Assembly (NCBI RefSeq): GCF_031979925.1
Contig: NZ_DALZFB010000015.1
Location: 8,629-72,628 of the forward strand
Source of the DNA: Pseudescherichia sp031979925
GTDB taxonomy: Bacteria > Pseudomonadota > Gammaproteobacteria > Enterobacterales > Enterobacteriaceae
Length of the DNA stretch: 64,000 bases
Direction of reading: 5' to 3'
The translations under genes were made by a program, and so were the position numbers. Positions 45,809-54,335 of the stretch are shown one piece after another. How positions within the stretch are numbered: position 1 is the stretch's first letter; the number at the start of each line of letters is the position of its first letter. Below the pieces are notes generated by a model. That model searched no databases, was not told where the DNA came from, and worked only from the letters and a program-made list of their open reading frames with translations.

Positions 45809-47173
45809 ATGTTTGATAATTTAACCGATCGTTTGTCGCGCACGTTGCGCAATATCAGTGGCCGTGGACGCCTCACCGAAGAGAACATCAAAGAGACGCT
45901 GCGCGAAGTGCGAATGGCACTGCTGGAAGCGGACGTCGCCCTGCCGGTTGTACGCGAGTTCATTAACCGCGTAAAAGAAAAATCGGTTGGTCATGAAGTT
46001 AACAAAAGCCTGACCCCAGGTCAGGAGTTCGTCAAAATCGTACGCGGCGAGCTGGTTGCGGCGATGGGCGAAGAGAACCAGGTGCTTAACCTGGCCGCGC
46101 AGCCGCCTGCGGTGGTGCTGATGGCGGGCCTGCAGGGTGCGGGTAAAACTACCAGCGTCGGTAAGCTAGGTAAGTTCCTGCGCGAGAAGCACAAGAAGAA
46201 GGTGCTGGTGGTCTCTGCCGACGTCTATCGCCCGGCGGCGATCAAACAGCTTGAGACCCTGGCTCAACAGGTCGGCGTCGATTTCTTCCCGTCCGACGTG
46301 GCGCAGAAACCGGTTGATATCGTTAACGCGGCGCTGAAAGAGGCGAAGCTGAAGTTCTACGACGTGCTGCTGGTGGATACCGCCGGTCGTCTGCACGTTG
46401 ACGAAGCGATGATGGACGAGATCAAACACGTCCACGCCGCCATTAATCCGGTAGAGACGCTGTTCGTGGTCGATGCCATGACCGGTCAGGACGCCGCCAA
46501 TACGGCGAAGGCGTTCAACGAAGCGCTGCCGCTGACCGGCGTGGTGCTGACCAAGGTCGACGGTGACGCCCGCGGCGGTGCGGCGCTCTCTATTCGCCAC
46601 ATCACCGGCAAGCCGATCAAGTTCCTCGGCGTGGGTGAGAAAACTGAAGCCCTGGAGCCGTTCCACCCGGATCGTATCGCCTCCCGTATCCTCGGTATGG
46701 GCGACGTGCTGTCGCTGATCGAAGATATCGAGAGCAAGGTAGACCGCGCTCAGGCAGAGAAGCTGGCGAACAAGCTGAAGAAGGGCGACGGCTTTGACCT
46801 CACCGACTTCCTTGAGCAGCTCAAGCAGATGAAGAACATGGGCGGCATGGCCAGCCTGATGGGCAAGCTGCCGGGCATGGGCCAGCTGCCGGACAACGTT
46901 AAATCCCAGATGGACGACAAAATTCTGGTGCGTATGGAGGCGATCATCAACTCGATGACGCTGAAAGAGCGCGCCAACCCGGACATCATCAAAGGCTCCC
47001 GCAAGCGCCGTATCGCGGCGGGCTGCGGCATGCAGGTGCAGGACGTCAACCGTCTGCTGAAGCAGTTCGATGACATGCAGCGCATGATGAAAAAGATGAA
47101 GAAGGGCGGGATGGCAAAAATGATGCGTAGCATGAAGGGGATGATGCCGCCCGCAGGTTTCCCGAAGCGCTGA
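45809..47173 (+). CDS. ffh: Ffh, signal recognition particle GTPase
   Basis: 454 residues. N domain (1-~85), G domain with G1 GLQGAGKTTS (~105), DTAGR, TKVDGDARGGAAL, and a C-terminal methionine-rich M domain (~330-454; MQRMMKKMKKGGMAKMMRSMKGMM) that binds 4.5S RNA and signal peptides. Delivers membrane proteins to FtsY and SecYEG. Confidence 0.98.
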   Translation: MFDNLTDRLSRTLRNISGRGRLTEENIKETLREVRMALLEADVALPVVREFINRVKEKSVGHEVNKSLTPGQEFVKIVRGELVAAMGEENQVLNLAAQPPAVVLMAGLQGAGKTTSVGKLGKFLREKHKKKVLVVSADVYRPAAIKQLETLAQQVGVDFFPSDVAQKPVDIVNAALKEAKLKFYDVLLVDTAGRLHVDEAMMDEIKHVHAAINPVETLFVVDAMTGQDAANTAKAFNEALPLTGVVLTKVDGDARGGAALSIRHITGKPIKFLGVGEKTEALEPFHPDRIASRILGMGDVLSLIEDIESKVDRAQAEKLANKLKKGDGFDLTDFLEQLKQMKNMGGMASLMGKLPGMGQLPDNVKSQMDDKILVRMEAIINSMTLKERANPDIIKGSRKRRIAAGCGMQVQDVNRLLKQFDDMQRMMKKMKKGGMAKMMRSMKGMMPPAGFPKR

Positions 47174-47212
47174 TATGGCCTGGCTTACTTGCCTGCGATT
47201 TCGATGTATTGA

Positions 47213-47297
47213 TTGCTTTTTGCCGGGAAACGAGTAAAATTTTCGGGCTTTTAATATGACACCGGGCTCCGTTCCTCGACGGGGCCTGGTGTTTTAT
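47213..47297 (+). promoter_or_regulatory. Promoter and leader hairpin of the rpsP operon
   Basis: TTGCTT (47213-47218), 16 bp, TAAAAT (47235-47240). Some 20 bp further, ACACCGGGC pairs with GCCTGGTGT (47259-47292) and is followed by TTTTATT. The terminator-like leader hairpin lies inside the transcript, so it may attenuate the operon; it can also end ffh readthrough. Confidence 0.75.
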
Positions 47298-47314
47298 TCA
47301 CACAAGAGGATGTT

Positions 47315-47563
47315 ATGGTAACTATTCGTTTAGCTCGTCACGGCGCTAAAAAGCGTCCGTTCTACCAGGTTGTTGTTACTGACAGCCGTAATGCACGCAA
47401 CGGTCGCTTCATTGAGCGCGTTGGTTTCTTCAACCCGATCGCTAGCGAAAAAGAAGAAGGCACCCGCCTGGATCTGGATCGCATCGCTCACTGGGTTGGC
47501 CAGGGCGCTACCGTTTCCGATCGCGTTGCTACGCTGATCAAAGAAGCAAACAAAGCAGCTTAA
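47315..47563 (+). CDS. rpsP: RpsP, ribosomal protein S16
   Basis: 82 residues, the E. coli length, with VTIRLARHGAKKRPFYQVVV and the conserved RNGRFIERVGFFNP. 30S assembly protein. First gene of rpsP-rimM-trmD-rplS; AGAGGATG ribosome site. Confidence 0.98.
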   Translation: MVTIRLARHGAKKRPFYQVVVTDSRNARNGRFIERVGFFNPIASEKEEGTRLDLDRIAHWVGQGATVSDRVATLIKEANKAA

Positions 47564-47581
47564 TCTGTCACGGTGGTCATG

Positions 47582-48118
47582 ATGAGCATTAAAGCACCTG
47601 TTGAACCGATCGTATTGGGAAAAATGGGTTCTTGCTACGGGATCCGTGGTTGGCTCAGAGTGTTTTCCTCCACTGAAGACGCTGAAAGCATTTTTGATTA
47701 CCAGCCCTGGTTTATCCAGAAGGCCGGTAAGTGGCAGATGGTCGAGCTGGAAAGCTGGCGTCACCACAATCAGGACATCGTCATTAAGCTGAAAGGCATT
47801 GATGACCGTGATGCTGCGAATGCGCTGACTAATTGTGAAATTGTCGTGGATTCGTCGCAGTTGCCGCCGCTCACTGAGGGTGACTACTACTGGAAAGACC
47901 TTATGGGCTGCCAGGTAGTGACTACAGAGGGGTACGCCCTGGGGAAAGTCATCGATATGATGGAAACCGGGTCAAATGACGTTCTCGTCATCAAGGCAAA
48001 TCTGAAAGATGCGTTTGGTATCAAGGAGCGGCTGGTTCCGTTCCTCGATGGACAGGTTATCAAGAAAGTCGATCTCACTACTCGCACAATCGAAGTAGAT
48101 TGGGATCCTGGTTTTTAA
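47582..48118 (+). CDS. rimM: RimM, 30S ribosome maturation factor
   Basis: 178 residues from MSIKAPVEPIVLGKMG; two upstream starts (GTG 47573, ATG 47579) are possible, but the GGTGG ribosome site fits 47582 best. N-terminal RimM domain (GIRGWLRVFSSTEDAE) and C-terminal PRC barrel (LMGCQVVTTEGYALGKVIDM). Binds S19 during 30S head maturation. Confidence 0.96.
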   Translation: MSIKAPVEPIVLGKMGSCYGIRGWLRVFSSTEDAESIFDYQPWFIQKAGKWQMVELESWRHHNQDIVIKLKGIDDRDAANALTNCEIVVDSSQLPPLTEGDYYWKDLMGCQVVTTEGYALGKVIDMMETGSNDVLVIKANLKDAFGIKERLVPFLDGQVIKKVDLTTRTIEVDWDPGF

Positions 48119-48161
48119 ACCTCCGGATAAACGGTAGGCACGGCACGATGGGGATTGGCTT

Positions 48162-48929
48162 GTGTTCATTGGTATAGTTAGCCTGTTTCCTGACATGTTT
48201 CGCGCCATTACCGATTACGGGGTAACTGGCCGGGCCGTTAAAAATGGCCTGCTGAGCATCCAGAGCTGGAGTCCACGTGACTTCGCTCATGACCGGCACC
48301 GTACCGTGGACGATCGTCCTTACGGCGGCGGACCGGGGATGCTCATGATGGTTCAGCCCTTGCGGGATGCCATCCACGCAGCGAAAGCCGCGGCGGGTGA
48401 AGGCGCAAAGGTGATCTATCTGTCACCTCAGGGACGCAAGCTTGATCAAGCGGGCGTCAGCGAACTGGCAACGAATCAGAAAATGATTCTGGTGTGCGGG
48501 CGCTACGAAGGGGTCGATGAGCGTGTGATCCAAACCGAAGTCGACGAAGAGTGGTCTATCGGCGATTACGTGCTCAGCGGTGGTGAGTTACCAGCAATGA
48601 CGCTGATTGACTCGGTTGCCCGGTTTATTCCAGGCGTACTGGGGCATGAGGCTTCGGCAACGGAAGATTCCTTTGCCGATGGGTTGCTGGATTGTCCACA
48701 CTATACCCGTCCTGAGGTGTTAGAAGGCATGGAGGTTCCGGCGGTTCTGCTGTCGGGTAACCATGCCGAGATACGTCGCTGGCGTCTGAAACAGTCGCTG
48801 GGCCGCACCTGGCTTAGAAGACCTGAACTTCTGGAAAACCTGGCTCTGACTGAAGAGCAAGCAAAGCTGCTGGCGGAGTTCCGAAAAGAGCACGCACAAC
48901 AGCAGCAAATACATGATGGGATGGCGTAA
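48162..48929 (+). CDS. trmD: TrmD, tRNA (guanine-37-N1)-methyltransferase
   Basis: 255 residues starting at GTG. SPOUT trefoil-knot enzyme; LSPQGRKLDQAG, GRYEGVDERVI and the knot region SIGDYVLSGGELPAMTLID are present. Methylates G37 of tRNAs, preventing +1 frameshift. Middle of the rpsP operon. Confidence 0.97.
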   Translation: MFIGIVSLFPDMFRAITDYGVTGRAVKNGLLSIQSWSPRDFAHDRHRTVDDRPYGGGPGMLMMVQPLRDAIHAAKAAAGEGAKVIYLSPQGRKLDQAGVSELATNQKMILVCGRYEGVDERVIQTEVDEEWSIGDYVLSGGELPAMTLIDSVARFIPGVLGHEASATEDSFADGLLDCPHYTRPEVLEGMEVPAVLLSGNHAEIRRWRLKQSLGRTWLRRPELLENLALTEEQAKLLAEFRKEHAQQQQIHDGMA

Positions 48930-48969
48930 GCCTCCAAATATCAGTTTACCCAGGATAAGAGATTAAATT

Positions 48970-49317
48970 ATGAGCAACATCATTAAGCAAATTGAACAAG
49001 AGCAGATGAAGCAGGACGTACCTTCCTTCCGTCCGGGTGATACCGTGGAAGTGAAAGTATGGGTTGTTGAAGGTTCCAAAAAACGTCTGCAGGCATTCGA
49101 GGGCGTGGTTATCGCTATTCGTAACCGCGGTCTGCACTCTGCATTCACTGTTCGCAAAATTTCCAACGGCGAAGGCGTTGAGCGTGTCTTCCAGACTCAC
49201 TCTCCGGTAGTTGACAGCATTGCTGTTAAACGTCGTGGTGCTGTACGTAAAGCTAAACTGTACTACCTGCGTGAGCGTACCGGTAAGTCTGCTCGTATCA
49301 AAGAGCGTCTTAACTAA
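48970..49317 (+). CDS. rplS: RplS, ribosomal protein L19
   Basis: 115 residues, the E. coli length (MSNIIKQIEQEQMKQDVPSF). Conserved GDTVEVKVWVVEG and RRGAVRKAKLYYLRER. 50S protein at the intersubunit bridge. Last gene of its operon. Confidence 0.98.
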   Translation: MSNIIKQIEQEQMKQDVPSFRPGDTVEVKVWVVEGSKKRLQAFEGVVIAIRNRGLHSAFTVRKISNGEGVERVFQTHSPVVDSIAVKRRGAVRKAKLYYLRERTGKSARIKERLN

Positions 49318-49341
49318 GATTCGCTGTCGCGACATCCTGAT

Positions 49342-49380
49342 AAAAAGGGGCTGGCCTGTGGGCTGGCCCCTTTTTTTTTA
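49342..49380 (+). terminator. Terminator of the rpsP-rplS operon
   Basis: AAAAAGGGGC...GCCCCTTTTTTTTT: GC stem with inner GGCC pairs and a nine-T run, 25 bp after rplS. Confidence 0.92.
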
Positions 49381-49452
49381 TGCCTGTAGGCGCGATCTGT
49401 TAACCCCTGCGTTATAAATCCATTACAATGTCCCCTCTCGACCGGAGGGCTA

Positions 49453-49866
49453 GTGGCTAACCTGATGCATCACTCAACATGGAAACGCGCAGCGGCATTG
49501 ACCGCGCTGTTTGCGATCCTGCTGATCGTGATTGCACCACTGATCTCCGTCGCGCTGCAAAAAGACCCTATGAGCGCGATGCCAGGCATGCATCACGAGA
49601 TGTCGATGATGCCTGAACATCATGCGATGCCCGAGCATCAGCCCGCATCGCAAAGCATACCTGTCGATCATGCCGAAGCGTGTGGCTACTGCGTGCTGTT
49701 AGCGCACGTGCCAGGCGTGATCCTTGCGCTTATCGTTCTGCTCTGTGGCGTGCTGCTCAGGCTGCGGACCACACCACCGCGGCCCGCCGTGCATCACTGG
49801 CACTTCTTCCCCTGGCTCTGCCCCGATACCCGCGCCCCGCCGCGCCTGTCTGCTTTTTCCCTTTAA
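49453..49866 (+). CDS. DUF2946-like membrane protein with His/Met-rich segment
   Basis: 137 residues from GTG 49453 (GGAGGG just upstream). One N-terminal helix (~10-35), then a periplasmic segment very rich in Met and His (about residues 40-70; MPGMHHEMSMMPEHHAMPEHQ), the DUF2946 signature HAEACGYCVLLAH, a second helix (~88-105) and a basic Pro-rich tail. Met/His clusters and CxxC are typical copper ligands, so copper handling is likely but unproven. Pairs with the PepSY gene 39 bp downstream. Takes the place of yfiB in E. coli. Confidence 0.7.
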   Translation: MANLMHHSTWKRAAALTALFAILLIVIAPLISVALQKDPMSAMPGMHHEMSMMPEHHAMPEHQPASQSIPVDHAEACGYCVLLAHVPGVILALIVLLCGVLLRLRTTPPRPAVHHWHFFPWLCPDTRAPPRLSAFSL

Positions 49867-49905
49867 AAACAAAATCACTCACTTTTTGCCTTAGAAAGGA
49901 AAAGT

Positions 49906-51306
49906 ATGACTATCTGCACTTCGCGCGCGGCATGGGTAAACCTGCTGCGACGTCTTCATTTCTACATCGGCCTCTTTGTGGGCCCGTTTATCTTTATCGC
50001 TGCCCTCAGCGGGACGCTCTATGTCGCAACCCCACAGCTGGAGAGTGCGCTCTATCACGATGCGCTCTACGGTACCGTTACCGGTGAGCATCAGCCGTTG
50101 GCCGAGCAGGTGGCGGTGGCCGAGAAGGTGACCGGCGGAACGCTGCGTCTGCACGCCGTCCGCCCTGGGCTTATCGACGGGGAGACGACGCGGGTGATGT
50201 TTGCCGATCCGCAACTCGGCGTCTCGGAGAACCGGGCTATCTTTATCGATCCCGTGACTTTGGCGGTAAAAGGCGATATGACCGTCTATGGCACCAGCGG
50301 CATTCTGCCCCTGCGCCAGACCATCGACTACCTGCACCGTTCCCTGCTGCTGGGAGACGTTGGGCGAATTTACAGCGAGCTGGCCGCGTCGTGGATGTGG
50401 ATCGCTGCCCTGGGTGGCATTGCGCTGTGGTGGTTTACCCGCCCGAAACGGCGGATTACCAACCGGGTACAGAATCATCGCCGTCTGCACGTCAGCCTGG
50501 GGTGGGCTCTGCTGGCGGGAATGCTGCTCTTCTCTGCGACCGGTCTGACCTGGTCGCAGTGGGCCGGTGGGAACGTTGATAAGATGCGTGCGGCGCTGGG
50601 CTGGATGACGCCGCAGGTCAATACCCAGCTGCACGGGCCTGCTCAGCCTGCCGATCCCCATGCGGAGCATCATGCCCATCACGAGCACCATGAGGGGATG
50701 ACGATGACGATGCCGATGGCGGAGAACGACGCCGACAGCGTCCAGTATGATGAGGTGTTGCAGGTTGCCCGACAGGCGGGCATTGATGCCTCTCGTCTTG
50801 AGATCCGTCCGCCGCGCAGTGCAGACATGGCCTGGACGGTGACGGAGATTGACCGGGCCTGGCCAACCCAGGTCGATGCCGTGGCGATCGATAGTCACGC
50901 CATGACGGTGATTGACCAAACGCATTTTGCCGACTTCCCGCTGATGGCGAAGCTGACCCGCTGGGGCGTCGATTTCCATATGGGCGTGCTGTTTGGTCTA
51001 CCAAACCAGCTGGCGCTGATCCTGTTTGGCGGCATGCTGTGCGTCAGCATCGTGGTGGGCTACCGGCTGTGGTGGATCCGCCGTCCGGCAAGGGGCGGCG
51101 TCAGTCCGGTGCAAACCCTGGTGCAGAGCTGGCTGGCGCTGGGTGGAGGAGGGCGGCTGATAACCCTGGTCCTCGCCGTGCTGATTGGCCTGGCGCTGCC
51201 GGTGCTGGGCACCAGCCTGCTGCTGTTTATCGCTATTGATATTCTGCGCTGGCGGCGGGCCAGTGCCGCACCGCTGCAGCCAGAACAGGAGTCAGGGCGT
51301 CTTTGA
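49906..51306 (+). CDS. PepSY-associated membrane protein (PiuB-like), His-rich
   Basis: 466 residues with four main helices: HFYIGLFVGPFIFIAALSGT (~17-37), ELAASWMWIAALGGIALWW, RLHVSLGWALLAGMLLFSATG and a C-terminal pair (~370-450). PepSY-type periplasmic domains lie between. A run rich in His, Glu, Met (about 248-272) lies in the large periplasmic loop. Such proteins often serve as ferric/cupric reductases or siderophore-reduction partners. Ends 14 bp past the dgcN stop on the other strand (overlap). Confidence 0.8.
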   Translation: MTICTSRAAWVNLLRRLHFYIGLFVGPFIFIAALSGTLYVATPQLESALYHDALYGTVTGEHQPLAEQVAVAEKVTGGTLRLHAVRPGLIDGETTRVMFADPQLGVSENRAIFIDPVTLAVKGDMTVYGTSGILPLRQTIDYLHRSLLLGDVGRIYSELAASWMWIAALGGIALWWFTRPKRRITNRVQNHRRLHVSLGWALLAGMLLFSATGLTWSQWAGGNVDKMRAALGWMTPQVNTQLHGPAQPADPHAEHHAHHEHHEGMTMTMPMAENDADSVQYDEVLQVARQAGIDASRLEIRPPRSADMAWTVTEIDRAWPTQVDAVAIDSHAMTVIDQTHFADFPLMAKLTRWGVDFHMGVLFGLPNQLALILFGGMLCVSIVVGYRLWWIRRPARGGVSPVQTLVQSWLALGGGGRLITLVLAVLIGLALPVLGTSLLLFIAIDILRWRRASAAPLQPEQESGRL

Positions 51307-52503
51307 GTGGCGCTGCTTGACCTTGTACATGTTCTTATCCGCCAGCTCCAGCAGGCTATCGGCGCTGGCGTGCTCCCAGGCCAGCGCATAGCCGATACTG
51401 AGGGTCATCATGGTCGTCGTGCCGTTGTGCAGATCGAAAGGCTGATAGAACTGCTGGGCCAGCGCGCCTGAGAGACGCTTAACCTCATGCTCGCTGTGCA
51501 CGCCGGTGAGGATCATTGCGAACTCATCCCCACCCAGGCGGTAGACCATATGCTGTTTACCGCCGAAGTCAGTTAACCGTTTCGCGACTTCAATCAGCAC
51601 GCTATCGCCAACGGCGTGGCCCCATGTATCGTTGATAAATTTGAAGTTGTCCCCATCCAGAAACAGCAGCGCCGAGCAGCTCTGGGCGGCTTCATCCTTC
51701 ATCAAGGTGGTGATGGCGTTGCGAAAAGCGGCGCGGTTAGCCAGCCCGGTTAGCGGATCGTGCAGGGCGGTACGCAGCAGCAGGGCATTGTGCGCCTGTA
51801 AACTCAGCTGCCACTCCTCCATCTCATCCAGCAGGCTGTTAAAGTCCTGACCAAAGCGATGAAACTCTTCAATACGCTCGTCGGCGACGCGGCGGGAAAA
51901 GTTACGGTAGGTCCGCACGTCATGCACCACGTCGGTAATATTTTGCAGGGCGTTAAACACGCCGTTATGCAGATAGCGGCTGATGGCAAGCGCCACCGCA
52001 GAAGCAAACAGGATAGAGCCGGTTAATACGCCAAGAGAGAGCAGAACAAAATGACCGATCAGGCTGGCCTGGGCAGTCAGGCGCAGCTCGCCGATCTGCG
52101 TGCCGTCGTGCATGATTGGCTGGGTAACCGGCTGGGAAAGCAGCCCCTGACGGATCAGCTCGCTGGCTTTGTCATAGCTGGTTTCCGGCGTCGAGGACCA
52201 GCCCGCCACAACGTGCTGTTTCGTGTCTCGCACCTCCGCTGCGCTATAGAGTTCGCGCTGGCCGAGCGTAGAGAGCGTATCGGCAGCGGCGGAGGCGTCG
52301 TTGCGGACAAGCGCGAACTCCAGGCTACGACTCATGGTCGCCCCCGTCAGCTCTAAATTGCGCTGGGCATACTGTTTAAGCGTTAGCACCGAGGTGACGG
52401 AGATCAGAAACCAGACCAGCGTCATCGTAATAATCACGTTAATAATATTGATTCGGCGTAGGGTGCGCTTAAAGGTTGGGCGTGAAAGATCCGTATTCAT
52501 CAT
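51292..52503 (-). CDS. dgcN: DgcN/YfiN, membrane diguanylate cyclase
   Basis: 403 residues from MMNTDLSRPTFKR. A first helix (~18-40), a periplasmic sensor (~45-150), a second helix, HAMP and a C-terminal GGDEF domain with RLGGDEFAM, which makes cyclic-di-GMP. In E. coli the periplasmic YfiR represses it and YfiB relieves this; neither gene is next to it here. In E. coli YfiN also arrests division under envelope stress. The frame is open 20 codons more upstream; ATG 52503 has GGGGA. Confidence 0.92.
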   Translation of the reverse strand: MMNTDLSRPTFKRTLRRINIINVIITMTLVWFLISVTSVLTLKQYAQRNLELTGATMSRSLEFALVRNDASAAADTLSTLGQRELYSAAEVRDTKQHVVAGWSSTPETSYDKASELIRQGLLSQPVTQPIMHDGTQIGELRLTAQASLIGHFVLLSLGVLTGSILFASAVALAISRYLHNGVFNALQNITDVVHDVRTYRNFSRRVADERIEEFHRFGQDFNSLLDEMEEWQLSLQAHNALLLRTALHDPLTGLANRAAFRNAITTLMKDEAAQSCSALLFLDGDNFKFINDTWGHAVGDSVLIEVAKRLTDFGGKQHMVYRLGGDEFAMILTGVHSEHEVKRLSGALAQQFYQPFDLHNGTTTMMTLSIGYALAWEHASADSLLELADKNMYKVKQRHSKTP

Positions 52504-52649
52504 TATTTCCCCGCAACGACGGCTAACTATTACACGTAGCAGAAAAACAGCGTTTACCTGCATAGACCCTTGTACGATCGTGGTTATTTTACCCTGGCCA
52601 GAGCAGGCGTGATCGCGACTTATTCACAGATTGGATAATATTACGGCTG

Positions 52650-53024
52650 TTAATTGAGGATGGCGTCGCGGGTTCCCTCTTTCATCCCCGCTTGCCAGGC
52701 ACTACGCAGCTGAGTGGCGCTCTCTTGCGTATCGCAGCCGACAGGGTAGATTTTACCCGCACGGCCCCAGGCATAGAGAAAGTCGTCGTGGCAAATTCTT
52801 TTCAGGCCTTCTTTGTAGCCTTGCAGATAACGGTTTCGATCAACGTCGGCATCGTTATGTAACGCAGCCAGCACGCTGTTCTCTTTGACTACCGCGCCGG
52901 AGAGGGCGTCGTCTTTTCCGGCGCTGTACCAGTCCGTGCCAGTCCAGGTGGGAGCATGTGTGTAAGGTTCAACTGAACAGCCAGACAGCAGGATCGCTAA
53001 TAGTGCGTACTTTCCAGGTTTCAT
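52650..53024 (-). CDS. yfiL: YfiL, DUF2799 lipoprotein
   Basis: 124 residues from MKPGKYALLAILLSGCS; lipobox Cys at 16. Conserved YTHAPTWTGTDWYSAGKDDAL. Function unknown. Extra upstream codons (to 53111) lie in the leader. Divergent from aroF. Confidence 0.9.
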   Translation of the reverse strand: MKPGKYALLAILLSGCSVEPYTHAPTWTGTDWYSAGKDDALSGAVVKENSVLAALHNDADVDRNRYLQGYKEGLKRICHDDFLYAWGRAGKIYPVGCDTQESATQLRSAWQAGMKEGTRDAILN

Positions 53025-53081
53025 TGTCGTGCTCCTTTTTCTTTTATTAAAGCGTAGCCTGGTTGCCGTTACGTTGCTTGG

Positions 53082-53190
53082 TGTGCATTTAAGTTTACAG
53101 AAAAAGCGCAAATAAGTTGCTATTCAGGGGCTATTGTAAACTATTGTGTACGTAATATGGATTGAAATCTTTACCGATTATGTTACTGTT
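53082..53190 (+). promoter_or_regulatory. TyrR boxes and promoter of aroF-tyrA
   Basis: Three TyrR boxes (TGTAAA-N6-TTTACA type): TGTGCA-N6-TTTACA (53082-53099), TGTAAA-N6-TGTACG (53135-53152) and TGGATT-N6-TTTACC (53158-53175). The last overlaps the likely -35 TTGAAA (53162-53167); -10 TACTGT (53184-53189), 16-bp spacer. E. coli aroF also has three boxes. Confidence 0.82.
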
Positions 53191-53255
53191 AGGTCATTCT
53201 CTACTGAGAACACTATCGCAACGAACTATCGCAATAAATGACCAGGATCGCCATC

Positions 53256-54326
53256 ATGCAAAAAGACGCGTTGAATAATGTCCATATCGCCGACGAGCAG
53301 GTTTTAATCACTCCGGAACGCCTGAAGGCGGAGTTTCCGCTGACGGCTGAGCAGGAGGCGCAGATCTCTCAATCGCGCCAGACTATTTCCGACATCATTG
53401 CCGGGCGCGATCCGCGTCTGCTGGTGGTCTGTGGGCCTTGCTCCATTCACGATCCTCAGGCGGCCATTGAGTACGCTCACCGCTTTAAAGCCCTTGCCGA
53501 GGAGGTCAGCGATAGCCTCTACCTGGTCATGCGCGTCTATTTTGAAAAACCCCGTACTACCGTCGGCTGGAAAGGGTTGATTAACGATCCGCACATGGAT
53601 GGTTCGTTTGATGTCGAAGCCGGGCTGAAAATTGCCCGTAGCCTGCTGGTGGAGCTGGTCAGCATGGGCCTGCCGCTGGCGACCGAAGCGCTGGATCCCA
53701 ACAGCCCGCAGTACCTGGGCGATCTCTTTAGCTGGTCGGCCATCGGGGCACGTACCACCGAGTCCCAGACCCACCGTGAAATGGCCTCCGGCCTCTCAAT
53801 GCCGGTCGGATTTAAGAACGGCACCGACGGCAGCCTGGCGACGGCAATCAATGCTATGCGCGCGGCGGCAATGCCGCACCGTTTTGTCGGTATCAACCAG
53901 GCCGGTCAGGTGTGCCTGTTGCAGACCCAGGGCAATCCGGACGGACATGTGATCCTGCGCGGTGGCAAAGCGCCGAACTACAGCCCGGCGGACGTGGCTC
54001 AGTGTGAGAAAGAGATGACCCAGGCAGGCCTGAAGCCGGCCCTGATGGTCGACTGCAGCCACGGGAACTCCAATAAAGACTACCGTCGTCAGCCTGCGGT
54101 AGCGGAATCCGTCGTGGCGCAAATTAAAGATGGCAACCGGTCAATCATCGGCCTGATGATCGAGAGTAATATCCATGAAGGTAATCAATCGTCAGAGCAG
54201 CCGCGCAGCGATATGAAGCACGGCGTCTCCGTAACCGATGCCTGCATCAGCTGGGAGACCACCGATGCGCTGCTGCGTGAGATCAACAAACATCTGCGTG
54301 GGCATCTGGCAGCACGTCTGGCTTAA
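53256..54326 (+). CDS. aroF: AroF, tyrosine-sensitive DAHP synthase
   Basis: First step of the shikimate pathway (PEP + erythrose-4-phosphate). 356 residues from MQKDALNN as in E. coli; VVCGPCSIHD, KPRTTVGWKG and MVDCSHGNS carry the metal and phosphate ligands. N8, needed for tyrosine feedback in E. coli AroF, is kept. Six codons upstream are not used. Confidence 0.97.
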   Translation: MQKDALNNVHIADEQVLITPERLKAEFPLTAEQEAQISQSRQTISDIIAGRDPRLLVVCGPCSIHDPQAAIEYAHRFKALAEEVSDSLYLVMRVYFEKPRTTVGWKGLINDPHMDGSFDVEAGLKIARSLLVELVSMGLPLATEALDPNSPQYLGDLFSWSAIGARTTESQTHREMASGLSMPVGFKNGTDGSLATAINAMRAAAMPHRFVGINQAGQVCLLQTQGNPDGHVILRGGKAPNYSPADVAQCEKEMTQAGLKPALMVDCSHGNSNKDYRRQPAVAESVVAQIKDGNRSIIGLMIESNIHEGNQSSEQPRSDMKHGVSVTDACISWETTDALLREINKHLRGHLAARLA

Positions 54327-54335
54327 GAGGTTGTT

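Noticed and set aside
49891..50979. 362-codon minus-strand frame opposite the PepSY gene
   Set aside because: Shadow frame; the plus-strand protein has clear membrane helices and family motifs.
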